Part shown: positions 36,404 to 45,529 of the stretch, piece by piece | How the letters are laid out: each line of letters starts with the position of its first letter | Numbering within the stretch: the first letter of the stretch is position 1 | Assembly (NCBI GenBank): GCA_963663265.2 | Contig: CAXXXM010000002.1 | Location: 186,001 to 250,000, forward strand | Direction: 5' to 3' | Origin: JAEXOD01 sp963663265 | Lineage (GTDB): Bacteria > Bacteroidota > Ignavibacteria > Ignavibacteriales > Melioribacteraceae | Length of the DNA stretch: 64,000 bases | Made by a program: the position numbers and the translations under genes | The notes under the pieces: model-generated | What the model saw: the letters and a program-made list of their open reading frames with translations, nothing else | What the model was told of the DNA's origin: nothing | Database searches by the model: none

Positions 36404-37153
36404 ATGTGTGAAAATGATGATGATATTTACGAAATGCAAGAATATCTTAGACTTTGTAAAAGAGAAGATTTAGCCGAAATACTTGAAGGCTCAACTTCCG
36501 ATTTATGGGTTTCAGAAAATTTTGGGCATAGTTATTTTTCATATTTAAGTGAATTTAAAATATTTTCACCTATTGAAAATTTTCGTAAAATAAACGAGTT
36601 ATCTAAAGAAGATAAAAAAGAACTAATAGATTCAGTCACTATGATTTATCCTCCTATTCCCGATTCTCCGGAAATTGAAAAAGTATCATTTTATCCTCAA
36701 TTATTAAATACAGATCGAGATGAAAGCATGATACTTGGGAGCAATTCATTTGACTTTCGTCATAAGCAATTTAAAGAACTTAACGATTTGTATATAGATG
36801 GAGATTATGAAAATCTTGTTAAAAACGTTATAAATTATCTTAAAACGTTGTGCAAACTTGTAATAGAAAGATATTATCCAAATCCTGACGATTTTGAAGA
36901 TAATCTTTTTGAATTATATAAAATAGTATCTAAACTTCTTTATATGGCTCCAAACGATTATGAAGATAATAATTCAAGAAATATTGTTAGTCCTTTTACT
37001 AATATAGTCCAGGCATTGTCTGAATTTGATTCAACTTCTATTAATTCCGACACTATTGAACCAAGGATTGCTACAATTATTTATAATTTCGCCGATGCAA
37101 TATCAGATTATATTATCGATAGTTTTGATAAGCAGAATAACATACATTTATAA
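36404..37153 (+). CDS. Hypothetical protein (249 residues)
   Basis: The frame is open from a TTG at 36359, but AAAGGTGAT just before the ATG at 36404 decides the start. Soluble, acidic, helical; no signal peptide or membrane helix. Notable stretches are ENFGHSYFSYLSEFKIFSP near 45 and a C-terminal half that looks like a helical bundle with YLKTLCKLVIERYYPNPDDF. No family recognised. It is monocistronic between mazG and a repeat-filled gap. Confidence 0.7.
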   Translation: MCENDDDIYEMQEYLRLCKREDLAEILEGSTSDLWVSENFGHSYFSYLSEFKIFSPIENFRKINELSKEDKKELIDSVTMIYPPIPDSPEIEKVSFYPQLLNTDRDESMILGSNSFDFRHKQFKELNDLYIDGDYENLVKNVINYLKTLCKLVIERYYPNPDDFEDNLFELYKIVSKLLYMAPNDYEDNNSRNIVSPFTNIVQALSEFDSTSINSDTIEPRIATIIYNFADAISDYIIDSFDKQNNIHL

Positions 37154-37169
37154 GAAAGCAATAACAAAG

Positions 37170-37239
37170 GCGGTCATTGTCGTGGATGTTTCATAATTGG
37201 GTATTGTTATCCACGGCGGTCATGGTCTTACCATGACCG
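37170..37239. repeat. REP-like element with 23-bp palindrome
   Basis: CGGTCATGGT-CTT-ACCATGACCG at 37217-37239 is a perfect palindrome with 10-bp arms. It is preceded by GGCGGTCATTGTCGTGGATG and TTTCATAATTGGG, words also seen near 9591 and, inverted, near 52500. Confidence 0.8.
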
Positions 37240-37366
37240 AATATATTATATATATATTATTGCGTCACCGTACGACCGATGACGCCCGAGATTGGGTTGG
37301 CTGTGTTTTTCAACGCCTTCTACCATGACGCTCGAGAGCTGATTTTCCGAGTTATACAACAAACAC

Positions 37367-37438
37367 GTCACTCGTCACTCGTCACTCGTCACTCGTCACA
37401 TTGTCACTCGTCACATTGTCACTCGTTGCTCGTCACTT
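37367..37438. repeat. Heptamer array (GTCACTC)n
   Basis: Four perfect GTCACTC units (37367-37394), then variants GTCACAT-T, GTCACTC, GTCACAT-T, GTCACTC, GTTGCTC and GTCACTT. The array runs into the phoH stop codon (37437-37439). Related short runs occur at 27152-27178, 27736-27763, and inverted at 52346-52360 and 52528-52549. Confidence 0.9.
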
Positions 37439-38390
37439 AACCATTCCCATTCTTAAAATTGTCGTAAGCTTCGATAATGTCTTTAACAAGTTTGTGGCGA
37501 ACTACATCACCTTTGTTAAAGTAAATAAAACCAACACCATCAACATTAGATAAAATTTCTTGAATTTGGACTAAGCCGCTTGTAACTTTATCAGGTAAGT
37601 CAATCTGAGTAATGTCCCCTGTTATAATAGCTTTGGAATTGGGTCCTAAGCGGGTTAAAAACATTTTCATCTGCATACCTGTTGCATTTTGTGCCTCATC
37701 CAAAATAACGTAAGCGTTATTTAATGTACGACCACGCATATATGCAAGTGGAACTATTTCTAATATTCCCTTATCAATATAATTAGCTAATTGTTCTGAT
37801 GGGAGCATATCTTGTAAAGCATCGTACAAAGGACGTAAGTAAGGATCAATTTTTTCTTGTAAATCCCCTGGTAAAAAGCCTAAACTTTCCCCAGCCTCAA
37901 CAGCAGGACGAGCCAAAACTATTTTTTTTACTAATCCTTTTTTTAATGCAGAAACAGCAAAAGCAACAGCTAAAAAAGTTTTTCCTGTTCCGGCTGGTCC
38001 AATAGCAAAACAGATATCGTTTTCCATAACTGTTTTGAAGTATTCAATTTGAGTTGGTGTTTTAGCCCGAATTACATCTTTTTTAGTATATAAAACTATA
38101 TTGTCATATTCTTGAACAGCGGGAGCTTTCCCCTCTTCAGTTAAATCTAAAATAGTTTCAACATCAGCTAACCTAAGTTTACCTGTGGTATTTAATACAA
38201 AAACCATTTCTTTAAGAATTCTTTCAGAAAGATCAACATAAGCGGCTTCACCTTTAATATAAACGTTTTCACCCCTAAAGGTTAAAGAAGTATTCAATCT
38301 GTTTTCAATCGGTCGTATGTTGCTATCATTAACACCAAGTAACAACAACATATCTACATTATCAATTTTTAATATTTTTTCTACTTGCAA
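37437..38390 (-). CDS. phoH: PhoH-like ATPase
   Basis: 317 residues: a small KH-like N-terminal part, then the PhoH ATPase with Walker A GPAGTGKTFL (131-140), ARPAVEAGESLGFLPGDLQEK, and Walker B VILDEAQNATGMQMKMFLTR. RNA-associated NTPase family, often near ybeY; ybeY is not visible here. Its stop codon is formed within the last unit of a heptamer repeat array. Confidence 0.94.
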   Translation of the reverse strand: MQVEKILKIDNVDMLLLLGVNDSNIRPIENRLNTSLTFRGENVYIKGEAAYVDLSERILKEMVFVLNTTGKLRLADVETILDLTEEGKAPAVQEYDNIVLYTKKDVIRAKTPTQIEYFKTVMENDICFAIGPAGTGKTFLAVAFAVSALKKGLVKKIVLARPAVEAGESLGFLPGDLQEKIDPYLRPLYDALQDMLPSEQLANYIDKGILEIVPLAYMRGRTLNNAYVILDEAQNATGMQMKMFLTRLGPNSKAIITGDITQIDLPDKVTSGLVQIQEILSNVDGVGFIYFNKGDVVRHKLVKDIIEAYDNFKNGNG

Positions 38391-38401
38391 TTTATAACCC
38401 T

Positions 38402-38443
38402 ATAAAAATAAAAAGCCCATATTAAAGAAATTAATAAGGGCTT
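38402..38443 (-). terminator. Terminator of the LysM gene
   Basis: 13-bp stem with one mismatch (AAGCCCATATTAA with TTAATAAGGGCTT), loop AGAAA, followed on the minus strand by TTTTTATTTTTAT; 25 bases after the stop. Confidence 0.85.
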
Positions 38444-38467
38444 AAAAATCAAACATAATAAGAACTA

Positions 38468-39160
38468 TTAGTTTTCAGCAGTCTGTTTTGGAGGAGCTGG
38501 TTTGTAGTTCTTTTTAATTTTATCATATTTAGCTTTTTCTTCTTCAGTTAAATTAGGAATTTTGAAGATTTGTTTTGGATAAATCAAATTAGGATTTTTA
38601 ATTTGATCTTTGTTAGCCTGATAAATTTTTGGCCATGCAAAAGCGTTTGCATAGTGTTCAGGTTTTTTAGCAATATTCCAAAGACAATCACCTTTAATAA
38701 CTGTATAATCAATTTCAGTTGGAGCTTCAACCCAAGCTTCTAATTTTCTTGGTAATTCAACATGAACTTTGTTATAGAATTCTGGAAGAGCACTAATTTT
38801 GCTTTTCTGCAATTCAGTTAATTCAGCAACTCTATCATTTTTAGGACCTTCTTGATTTGCTATTTTTGTGCTTAAACCATTAACTTGAGCTTTATAGTTT
38901 TCAACGTCAGTTTTTGTAGCACCAATAATTGCATAAAGTTCATCCATACAGTTTTCGTATGTTTGTAAAGCTAAATTTTTAGCTTTTAAATCTTTAATTT
39001 CGTTTTGTAAGCCGGTAGCTTCGTTAGTTAAAGTAGTTTTCTTTTCTGTTAAACTATTAACTTCGTTCTGCCATTCTTCTTCAGTCATTTCGCGTGTTTG
39101 AGCAACTAAATTAACAGAAACGAATAAAATTACCAATAATAAACTTTTAAGTATTTTCAT
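38468..39160 (-). CDS. Exported coiled-coil LysM protein
   Basis: 230 residues: signal peptide (1-20, ending LVAQ), a long coiled coil (~22-125, with EEEWQNEVNSLTEKKTTL), and a LysM domain (DYTVIKGDCLWNIAKKPEHY to YPKQIFKIP, ~153-208). It should lie in the periplasm and bind peptidoglycan. The coiled coil may oligomerise or reach the outer membrane. It begins 12 bases after a small coiled-coil lipoprotein gene, so the two are likely partners. Confidence 0.88.
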   Translation of the reverse strand: MKILKSLLLVILFVSVNLVAQTREMTEEEWQNEVNSLTEKKTTLTNEATGLQNEIKDLKAKNLALQTYENCMDELYAIIGATKTDVENYKAQVNGLSTKIANQEGPKNDRVAELTELQKSKISALPEFYNKVHVELPRKLEAWVEAPTEIDYTVIKGDCLWNIAKKPEHYANAFAWPKIYQANKDQIKNPNLIYPKQIFKIPNLTEEEKAKYDKIKKNYKPAPPKQTAEN

Positions 39161-39172
39161 TTTTTTCTCCTG

Positions 39173-39442
39173 TTAATTTCCAATTTTTTCTAAATTAGCT
39201 TTTGTTTCAGCTTTTTCTTTTTCGCACTGATCCAACTTAGAATTCTTTTCAGCTATTTCTCTTTCTAATTTAGTTTTTTCGCTTTTCAAAGAATTATTAG
39301 ATTTTTCCATTTCTTTTACTTCGGCTCTTAACTCATCTAATTGTGCGAATTGTTCTTCAGATACACCACCACATCCAACTACTAATCCAGAAAGGAATAA
39401 GAAGATTACCCCTGTTTGGATAAATTTTCTTATTTTAGTCAT
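39173..39442 (-). CDS. Small coiled-coil lipoprotein
   Basis: 89 residues: lipoprotein signal with lipobox LVVGC (C24), then one continuous charged coiled coil to the end. Size and shape recall Lpp-type tethers, though there is no C-terminal lysine of the Lpp kind (it ends KIGN). GGAGG precedes the ATG. Co-transcribed with the LysM protein, which suggests an outer membrane-peptidoglycan link. Confidence 0.85.
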   Translation of the reverse strand: MTKIRKFIQTGVIFLFLSGLVVGCGGVSEEQFAQLDELRAEVKEMEKSNNSLKSEKTKLEREIAEKNSKLDQCEKEKAETKANLEKIGN

Positions 39443-39528
39443 TCAGACCTCCGATATTATTAAATAATTATGGGTTATAATATAATAAAAAATAAATTAA
39501 ATATAAAAAAAATAAAACTTTATGTGAA

Positions 39529-40224
39529 TTAAAACACATTTTTTTCAACAAAACTAAAAAAATTGGTACCTGCAACAATAATATGATCAAAAACTTCTAT
39601 TCCAATGATTTTGCCTGTTTCTTTCAATCTTTTTGTAATATACTTATCATCATCACTTGGAGAGACATTTCCACTTGGATGATTATGCAGAACAATAATT
39701 GACACGGCATTGCTTTCAATGGCAATTTTAAATACTTCACGAGGATGAATTATAACACTATTTAAAATACCGACAGAAATTTTTTGGTAATTTGTAATTT
39801 TATTTGCCGCATTAAGGCATACGACCCAAAAAGTTTCTTGCTGTTCATCTTTAAGAAGAGGAATAAAATACTCAGCCACAATACTTGGATCAATAACCTT
39901 TTTATTTAAAAGAACATTGTTGCTTTTACAAGACCTTCTTCCCAATTCAAAAGCTGCTAATAATGTTGCCGCTTTATCTTTTCCTATTCCATTAATAGCC
40001 ACAAACGAATCCAATGTTTTGGTGGCCATACTACCAATACCATTAAACTTTTTAATAATATCCTGTGCTAAAGAAATTACATTTTGCCCTTTCTTACCTG
40101 TTCGTAAAAGTATAGCTATAAGTTCTGCATCACTTAAACTATCAGCTCCTTTTTGAATCAGTTTTTCTCTTGGTCTATCATCAATAGGAAGTTCTTTAAC
40201 CTTGTAAATAATTTCCTCATCAAT
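39529..40224 (-). CDS. radC: RadC/YicR family protein, start codon non-canonical or frameshifted
   Basis: JAB/MPN metalloprotease-fold family. The C-terminal half has the metal motif HNHPSGNVSPSDDD. A canonical ATG exists only at 40029, which would give 166 residues, but the same frame upstream encodes the conserved RadC N-terminus (KELPIDDRPREKL, SLSDAELIAILLRTGKKG) and is open to 40236 with no ATG, GTG or TTG. The likely start is an ATT near 40224 or a small indel near the front. The HhH-like part precedes the JAB domain as usual. Function unknown despite the DNA-repair name. Confidence 0.85.
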   Translation of the reverse strand: MDEEIIYKVKELPIDDRPREKLIQKGADSLSDAELIAILLRTGKKGQNVISLAQDIIKKFNGIGSMATKTLDSFVAINGIGKDKAATLLAAFELGRRSCKSNNVLLNKKVIDPSIVAEYFIPLLKDEQQETFWVVCLNAANKITNYQKISVGILNSVIIHPREVFKIAIESNAVSIIVLHNHPSGNVSPSDDDKYITKRLKETGKIIGIEVFDHIIVAGTNFFSFVEKNVF

Positions 40225-40247
40225 AGTTATAACATTTTATTTTATAA

Positions 40248-41135
40248 TCAGTTCCCGACTTGCAACTGATTTGAAATTTTTTCTTTATTTGCGAGTGCTA
40301 TTTGATTTTGAGGATCAACAACTAATGCCTTTTCAAAATAACCTAAAGCTTCATCATATTTATTTAGTTTAATTAAAACTAAACCTAATTGAGCATTTGC
40401 TTCGCTATCGTTTGAGTTAATTTCTAAAAGAGTGTTAAGACATTTTTCAGCTTCAGCAAACTCACCCATTTGATAATTAATTTTTGCCGACCAAATTAAT
40501 AAACGAGCATCGTTACCTTTTAATTTTAGGGCTTTTTTAATTGAATCATTAGCATGGAAGTACATTTCTTTAAAGTAGTAAATTTTGGCGGCTGTAAACC
40601 ATATATCCAAATTATCTTTACTAAATTCTTTGGCTTTTTCAATATACTGAATTGCTTCATTCAATAAGTTTTGCATTAAAGAAATATTTGCCAAATACAG
40701 ATAAGCTTCAATTGTATACTCAGTAGTTTCATTTAATCTAATAAATTCGCTAAAATTAATTTTGGCAACATTAAGTTCATGCAATCCATAATTAGCAAGA
40801 CCTAACAAGAAGTAAGATTCAGAACGAATTTCTCCACTTAAGAGACCTATGTTTTGAATTGCATCGCTATAAAAACCAGCCTTAATCATTAATTCACCAA
40901 GGAATAAACGAACTTCATCGTCATTGTTGTCAACTTCTTGAAGAAATTCACTTAATAACTTAACGGAAGATTTTGTTTTACCCATTTTATCATAAACCGC
41001 AGCAACCCTAATATGGGCTAATTTTCCCATCTCTTTATCATCCAAAAGCTGTTCATATATTTGCAACGAATGTAGAAGTTTTCCATCTTTCTCCATAGTC
41101 AAAGCATTGCTGTACATATATTCTTTCTGGTTCAT
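40248..41135 (-). CDS. TPR-repeat protein
   Basis: 295 residues with about seven tetratricopeptide repeats along the whole length (for example EAYLYLANISLMQNLLNEAI, SEANAQLGLVLIKLNKYDEA). No signal peptide or membrane segment. It starts 1 base after the guaA stop, so it is translated from the same message as the efp-accBC-gcvH-guaA genes. A scaffold role is inferred. Confidence 0.9.
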   Translation of the reverse strand: MNQKEYMYSNALTMEKDGKLLHSLQIYEQLLDDKEMGKLAHIRVAAVYDKMGKTKSSVKLLSEFLQEVDNNDDEVRLFLGELMIKAGFYSDAIQNIGLLSGEIRSESYFLLGLANYGLHELNVAKINFSEFIRLNETTEYTIEAYLYLANISLMQNLLNEAIQYIEKAKEFSKDNLDIWFTAAKIYYFKEMYFHANDSIKKALKLKGNDARLLIWSAKINYQMGEFAEAEKCLNTLLEINSNDSEANAQLGLVLIKLNKYDEALGYFEKALVVDPQNQIALANKEKISNQLQVGN

Positions 41136-41136
41136 A

Positions 41137-42678
41137 TCATTCCCACTCGATGGTTGAAGGAGGTTTAGAGCTTATATCATATACAACTCTATTAACTCCC
41201 TTAACTCCCCTTATTATTTTGTTTGAAATTCTGTCTAATATGTCATAATCAAATTTATACCAATCAGCAGTCATTCCGTCAGTTGAAGTAACTGCCCGTA
41301 GGGCAATTACGTTTTCATAAGTTCTGTTATCCCCCATTACTCCTACTGATTGAATAGGAAGATATACAGCAAATGCCTGCCAAATTTCGTTATAAATTCC
41401 AGAAGTTTTTAATTCATTAATATAAACATCATCAGCTTCGCGAAGCATTTCAAGCTTTTCAAAGGTAATATCCCCTATTACTCTTACAGCTAATCCCGGA
41501 CCCGGGAAAGGATGTTTAAATACAAACTCGTCACTTATGCCAAGTTCTACCCCTATTTTACGAACCTCATCTTTAAATAATTCTCGAAACGGTTCAATAA
41601 GTTTAAGGTTCATCTTTTCAGGTAAGCCACCAACATTATGATGAGTTTTAATTGTAACTGAGGAACCTTTTACCGGCATGGATTCAATTACATCTGGATA
41701 TAAAGTACCTTGAACCAAATATTCAACATTACCAATTTTTTTGGCTTCTCGTTCAAAAATTTCAATAAATGTATTACCAATAATTTTACGTTTTTTTTCC
41801 GGTTCAACAACATCTTTTAATTTGGATAAAAACTCTTCAGAAGCATCAACATGAATAATATTAAGGTTATGCTGTTGTTTAAATTGTTCAACAAATTGTC
41901 TGCTTTCGTTTTTTCGCATCATGCCTGTATCAACATGAACACAAACTAAATTTTCATGAACAGCTTTGTTAACCAATATTGCTGCTACTGTTGAATCCAC
42001 TCCACCACTTAAAGCACAAATAACTTTTTTGTTACCAACCTTCTCTTTTATTCTTTCTACATTTTCAGTAATAAAATTTTGTGCATTCCAATTACCTGTA
42101 CAACCGCAAATTGAATAAACAAAGTTTTTAATTATTTGCAAACCTTCAATAGTATGAGCAACCTCAGGATGAAATTGAAGACCATAAATTTTTTCAGCTT
42201 TAATTTTTAATGCCGCAATTGGAGAATCATTAGTACTTCCAATAATTTCAATACTTTCAGGAACTGAAGTTATATAATCACCATGGCTCATCCAAACAGA
42301 ACTTGTTAGAGAAACACCTTTAAATAATTCATTTGGAGCAACTATATTAAAAAGTGTTTTACCATATTCTCTTTGTTGGGCAGGTTCAACTTGTCCTCCA
42401 AACATTGAAGTAATAAGCTGAATACCGTAACAAACACCAAGAACCGGAACCCCAAGTTCAAATATTCTTTTATCAACAGTTAACGAGTCATCTTCATATA
42501 CGCTCATAGGACCGCCTGAAAGAATAATTCCAGCCGGGTTTAACTCTTTTATCTTTTCAAAATCAAAGCTATTCGGATGGATTTCAGAATATACGCTAAT
42601 CTCCCTAATTCTACGAGCAATTAACTGAGTATACTGAGAACCAAAATCTAAAATTAAAATAGTTTCTTTATTATTCAT
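41137..42678 (-). CDS. guaA: GMP synthase (glutamine-hydrolysing)
   Basis: 513 residues; converts XMP, glutamine and ATP to GMP. Glutamine amidotransferase domain with nucleophile C83 in GVCYGIQLI and FHPEVAHT; ATP-pyrophosphatase loop ALSGGVDSTVAA near 222; C-terminal dimerisation domain ending KPPSTIEWE, the family's conserved tail. Eleven bases downstream of gcvH, in the large housekeeping operon. Confidence 0.97.
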   Translation of the reverse strand: MNNKETILILDFGSQYTQLIARRIREISVYSEIHPNSFDFEKIKELNPAGIILSGGPMSVYEDDSLTVDKRIFELGVPVLGVCYGIQLITSMFGGQVEPAQQREYGKTLFNIVAPNELFKGVSLTSSVWMSHGDYITSVPESIEIIGSTNDSPIAALKIKAEKIYGLQFHPEVAHTIEGLQIIKNFVYSICGCTGNWNAQNFITENVERIKEKVGNKKVICALSGGVDSTVAAILVNKAVHENLVCVHVDTGMMRKNESRQFVEQFKQQHNLNIIHVDASEEFLSKLKDVVEPEKKRKIIGNTFIEIFEREAKKIGNVEYLVQGTLYPDVIESMPVKGSSVTIKTHHNVGGLPEKMNLKLIEPFRELFKDEVRKIGVELGISDEFVFKHPFPGPGLAVRVIGDITFEKLEMLREADDVYINELKTSGIYNEIWQAFAVYLPIQSVGVMGDNRTYENVIALRAVTSTDGMTADWYKFDYDILDRISNKIIRGVKGVNRVVYDISSKPPSTIEWE

Positions 42679-42689
42679 TACTATTAATA

Positions 42690-43067
42690 TTATCCTAATA
42701 AAGCTTTATAATCATCAGCACTTAAAAGTTCATCTACTTCAGCCGGATTTGAAATTTCAATTTTTACAATCCAACCTTCACCATAAGGATCGGAATTAAC
42801 TAATTGAGGTTCATTTTCTAAAGCAGGGTTAATTTCTAATAATTTACCACTAACAGGAGCAAACATATCGCTAACTGTTTTTACCGCTTCAATTGTTCCA
42901 AAAACTTCACCTTTAACTAAATCATTGTCAGAGGATTCGATACTAATAAAAACTATATCTCCCAATTCACCTTGAGCAAAATCAGTTACACCAATATATC
43001 CAATATTACCTTCAACTTTTAACCATTCATGGTCATTTGTATACTTTAAATTTTCTAAAACGTTCAT
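42690..43067 (-). CDS. gcvH: Glycine cleavage system H protein
   Basis: 125 residues; carries the methylamine group on a lipoyl arm between GcvP, GcvT and Lpd. Lipoylation lysine K63 in TIEAVKTVSDMFAPV. The other glycine cleavage genes are not in the window; here gcvH sits between accC and guaA with 11-12 base gaps. Confidence 0.95.
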   Translation of the reverse strand: MNVLENLKYTNDHEWLKVEGNIGYIGVTDFAQGELGDIVFISIESSDNDLVKGEVFGTIEAVKTVSDMFAPVSGKLLEINPALENEPQLVNSDPYGEGWIVKIEISNPAEVDELLSADDYKALLG

Positions 43068-43079
43068 TTTATTCCTCGC

Positions 43080-44417
43080 TTATTTATTTAATAATTTATC
43101 TATAAAGGAAGTGTCATAATCTGCATTAATAAAATATTCATTTTCTAACACTTTTTGATGAAAAGGAATAGTTGTTTTTATCCCTTCAATTTTAAACTCA
43201 TCAAAAGCACGCTTTGCTCTTATAATTGCATGTTGCCTGTCAGTTCCCCATACAATCATTTTGGCAATTAAAGAATCATAATACGGAGGTATAACATAAT
43301 CAACATAAACATGAGAGTCAATTCTAACGCCAAATCCACCTGGGAAATGAAGATATTCTATTTTCCCCGGTGAAGGTCTAAATCCATTTTCAGAATCTTC
43401 GGCATTTATTCTAAATTCAAAACTATGCCCAATAGGTTCTTTTGGAACAGCACTTACCTGTTCTCCTGCAGCAACTAAAATTTGTTGTTTGATTAAATCA
43501 ATATTGTTAACCATTTCAGTAACAGGATGCTCAACTTGAATTCTCGTATTCATTTCAATAAAAAAGAAATTTTTATGTTTATCAACTAAAAATTCAACTG
43601 TCCCGGCACCCTCATAATTAACAGATGAAGCTCCTAAAATAGCAGCATCACTCATTTTTTTTCTTAAAACAGAATCAACAATTGGAGATGGCGATTCTTC
43701 TATAAGTTTTTGATGTCTTCTTTGAATAGAACAATCACGTTCACCATAAGAATAAACATTGCCCTGTTGGTCACCAATAATCTGTATTTCAACATGGCGT
43801 GGATTTTCAATAAATTTTTCCATGTAGAGTTCAGGATTTCCAAAACATGCTTCTGCTTCGGTACTTGCAAGTTGAAAAGCGTTATCAAAGTCCTTCTCTT
43901 CATGAACAATTCTCATTCCTTTACCACCACCGCCTGCAGAAGCTTTAACCATAACCGGATAACCTATTTCAGCAGCTATACGCTTTGCTTCTTTAATATC
44001 AGTTACGGCTCCGTCAGTACCAGGAACAACAGGTACACCACACGCTTTCATGGTAGACTTAGCTAATGCTTTATCTCCCATTTTATTTATCATTTCTGGC
44101 GAAGGTCCAATAAATTTTATATTGGAATTTGCACATATTTCAGAAAAATCAGCATTTTCAGCTAAAAAGCCATATCCGGGATGTATTGCATCCGCACCGG
44201 TAATTATTGCAGCAGAGATGATATTTGGAACTTTTAAATAACTGTTTTTACTTTGAGGTGGTCCAATACATACTGCTTCATCGGCAAAAACAACATGCAA
44301 AGAATCTTTGTCAGCTTCAGAATAAACCGCTACGGTTTTAATACCAAGTTCTTTACACGTTCGTATTATCCGTAAAGCAATTTCGCCTCTATTGGCAATA
44401 AGAATTTTTTTAAACAT
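43080..44417 (-). CDS. accC: Biotin carboxylase subunit of acetyl-CoA carboxylase
   Basis: 445 residues; ATP-dependent carboxylation of biotin on AccB. ATP-grasp motifs KASAGGGGKGMRIV and MEKFIENPRHVEIQI, then RDCSIQRRHQKLIEE and EMNTRIQVEHPVTE (metal and catalytic residues). Full length. Nine bases after accB. Confidence 0.97.
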   Translation of the reverse strand: MFKKILIANRGEIALRIIRTCKELGIKTVAVYSEADKDSLHVVFADEAVCIGPPQSKNSYLKVPNIISAAIITGADAIHPGYGFLAENADFSEICANSNIKFIGPSPEMINKMGDKALAKSTMKACGVPVVPGTDGAVTDIKEAKRIAAEIGYPVMVKASAGGGGKGMRIVHEEKDFDNAFQLASTEAEACFGNPELYMEKFIENPRHVEIQIIGDQQGNVYSYGERDCSIQRRHQKLIEESPSPIVDSVLRKKMSDAAILGASSVNYEGAGTVEFLVDKHKNFFFIEMNTRIQVEHPVTEMVNNIDLIKQQILVAAGEQVSAVPKEPIGHSFEFRINAEDSENGFRPSPGKIEYLHFPGGFGVRIDSHVYVDYVIPPYYDSLIAKMIVWGTDRQHAIIRAKRAFDEFKIEGIKTTIPFHQKVLENEYFINADYDTSFIDKLLNK

Positions 44418-44426
44418 AATAACCTA

Positions 44427-44897
44427 TTATTCCACTTTAATTACGAATAACGGCTGGTTATATTCAACAGGAGAAGCATTTTCGAGCATTATCCTATCAA
44501 CAATTCCATCAATATCACTTTCAATTTCGTTCATTAATTTCATTGCTTCAACAATACATAAAACTTGTCCTTTTGATATCCTATCCCCAACTTTAACAAA
44601 AGCAGGAGAATCAGGAGAAGGCGAACAATAAAATGTGCCAACAATAGGAGACTTAATTTCGTGTGTATTACTGTTTTTAGATTCAACAACAGGTGTTGCT
44701 TTCTGCGTTTGAGATTGTATTTCTGTATTAGCTGAAGAAGCTGCCGTATAATTGGCAAACGGAATTTGCGGTGCAACAACCTTAGTTTCTTTATCCTTAG
44801 AGATTCTTATTTTTAAATCTCCTTCTTGCACAGAAAATTCCGTTATATTACTCTCTTCAACTAATTTTATTAGTTTTCGGATTGTATTTATGTCCAT
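44427..44897 (-). CDS. accB: Biotin carboxyl carrier protein
   Basis: 156 residues: N-terminal helical part, a Ser/Thr/Gln-rich linker (~40-80) and a biotinyl domain with biotin-accepting K120 in IVEAMKLMNEI. Works with AccC (next gene) in fatty-acid synthesis. Twelve bases after efp, an arrangement common in this group. Confidence 0.96.
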   Translation of the reverse strand: MDINTIRKLIKLVEESNITEFSVQEGDLKIRISKDKETKVVAPQIPFANYTAASSANTEIQSQTQKATPVVESKNSNTHEIKSPIVGTFYCSPSPDSPAFVKVGDRISKGQVLCIVEAMKLMNEIESDIDGIVDRIMLENASPVEYNQPLFVIKVE

Positions 44898-44909
44898 AAT
44901 GTCTTTTGT

Positions 44910-45476
44910 TTAGTTTTTAACTCTTTCTACGTACCCACCGATACGAGTATCAACTTTTAGAACATCCCCTTCATTAACAAATAAGGGAACATTTATCATG
45001 GCACCTGTTTCTAATTTAGCAGGTTTCATTACGTTTGTAGCGGTATCGCCACGGAAACCCGGTTCAGTTTCAATAACAGCTAAATTAACAAAAATTGGTA
45101 TATCGCCACTAATAATTGCTTCGTTATCATCAAGTAAAAGCTCTATTTCAAACCCTTCTTTTAAATACTTCGAACCATCACCAAACTGAGTTTCTTCAAC
45201 TGAGAGTTGGTCATAAGTTTCGTTATCCATAAGAACAAGAGAAGTTCCTTCGCGGTATAAAAACTGATATTTTCTTCTTTCAACTCTAACTATATCAATT
45301 GATTCACCTGAACGAAATGTGTTATCTAAAACTTTACCTGTACGTAAATTTTTAAGCATTGTTCTAACAAATGCTCCACCTTTACCAGGTTTAACATGTT
45401 GAAATTCAACTACGGTATAAAGATCACTTTTGAATTTAATTATAAGACCATTTCTGAAATCTGAGGTATCCGCCAT
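44910..45476 (-). CDS. efp: Elongation factor P
   Basis: 188 residues, three beta-barrel domains; relieves ribosome stalling at polyproline. The modification loop reads VKPGKGGAFVR, with K32 at the tip, so a lysine-type EF-P. The C-terminal domain is intact (GMINVPLFVNEGDVLKVDTR-like end). First of the efp-accB-accC-gcvH-guaA-TPR unit. Confidence 0.96.
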   Translation of the reverse strand: MADTSDFRNGLIIKFKSDLYTVVEFQHVKPGKGGAFVRTMLKNLRTGKVLDNTFRSGESIDIVRVERRKYQFLYREGTSLVLMDNETYDQLSVEETQFGDGSKYLKEGFEIELLLDDNEAIISGDIPIFVNLAVIETEPGFRGDTATNVMKPAKLETGAMINVPLFVNEGDVLKVDTRIGGYVERVKN

Positions 45477-45529
45477 TTACTGGTTTCCATTTTTTGTTTT
45501 TGTTACTATTTACTCTTTTTAATAAGTGC

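Noticed and set aside
37367..37438. CRISPR array
   Set aside because: Units are 7 bases with no spacers; no cas genes nearby.
43710..44066. 118-residue frame antisense to accC
   Set aside because: Shadow frame within a clear biotin carboxylase gene, no ribosome site.
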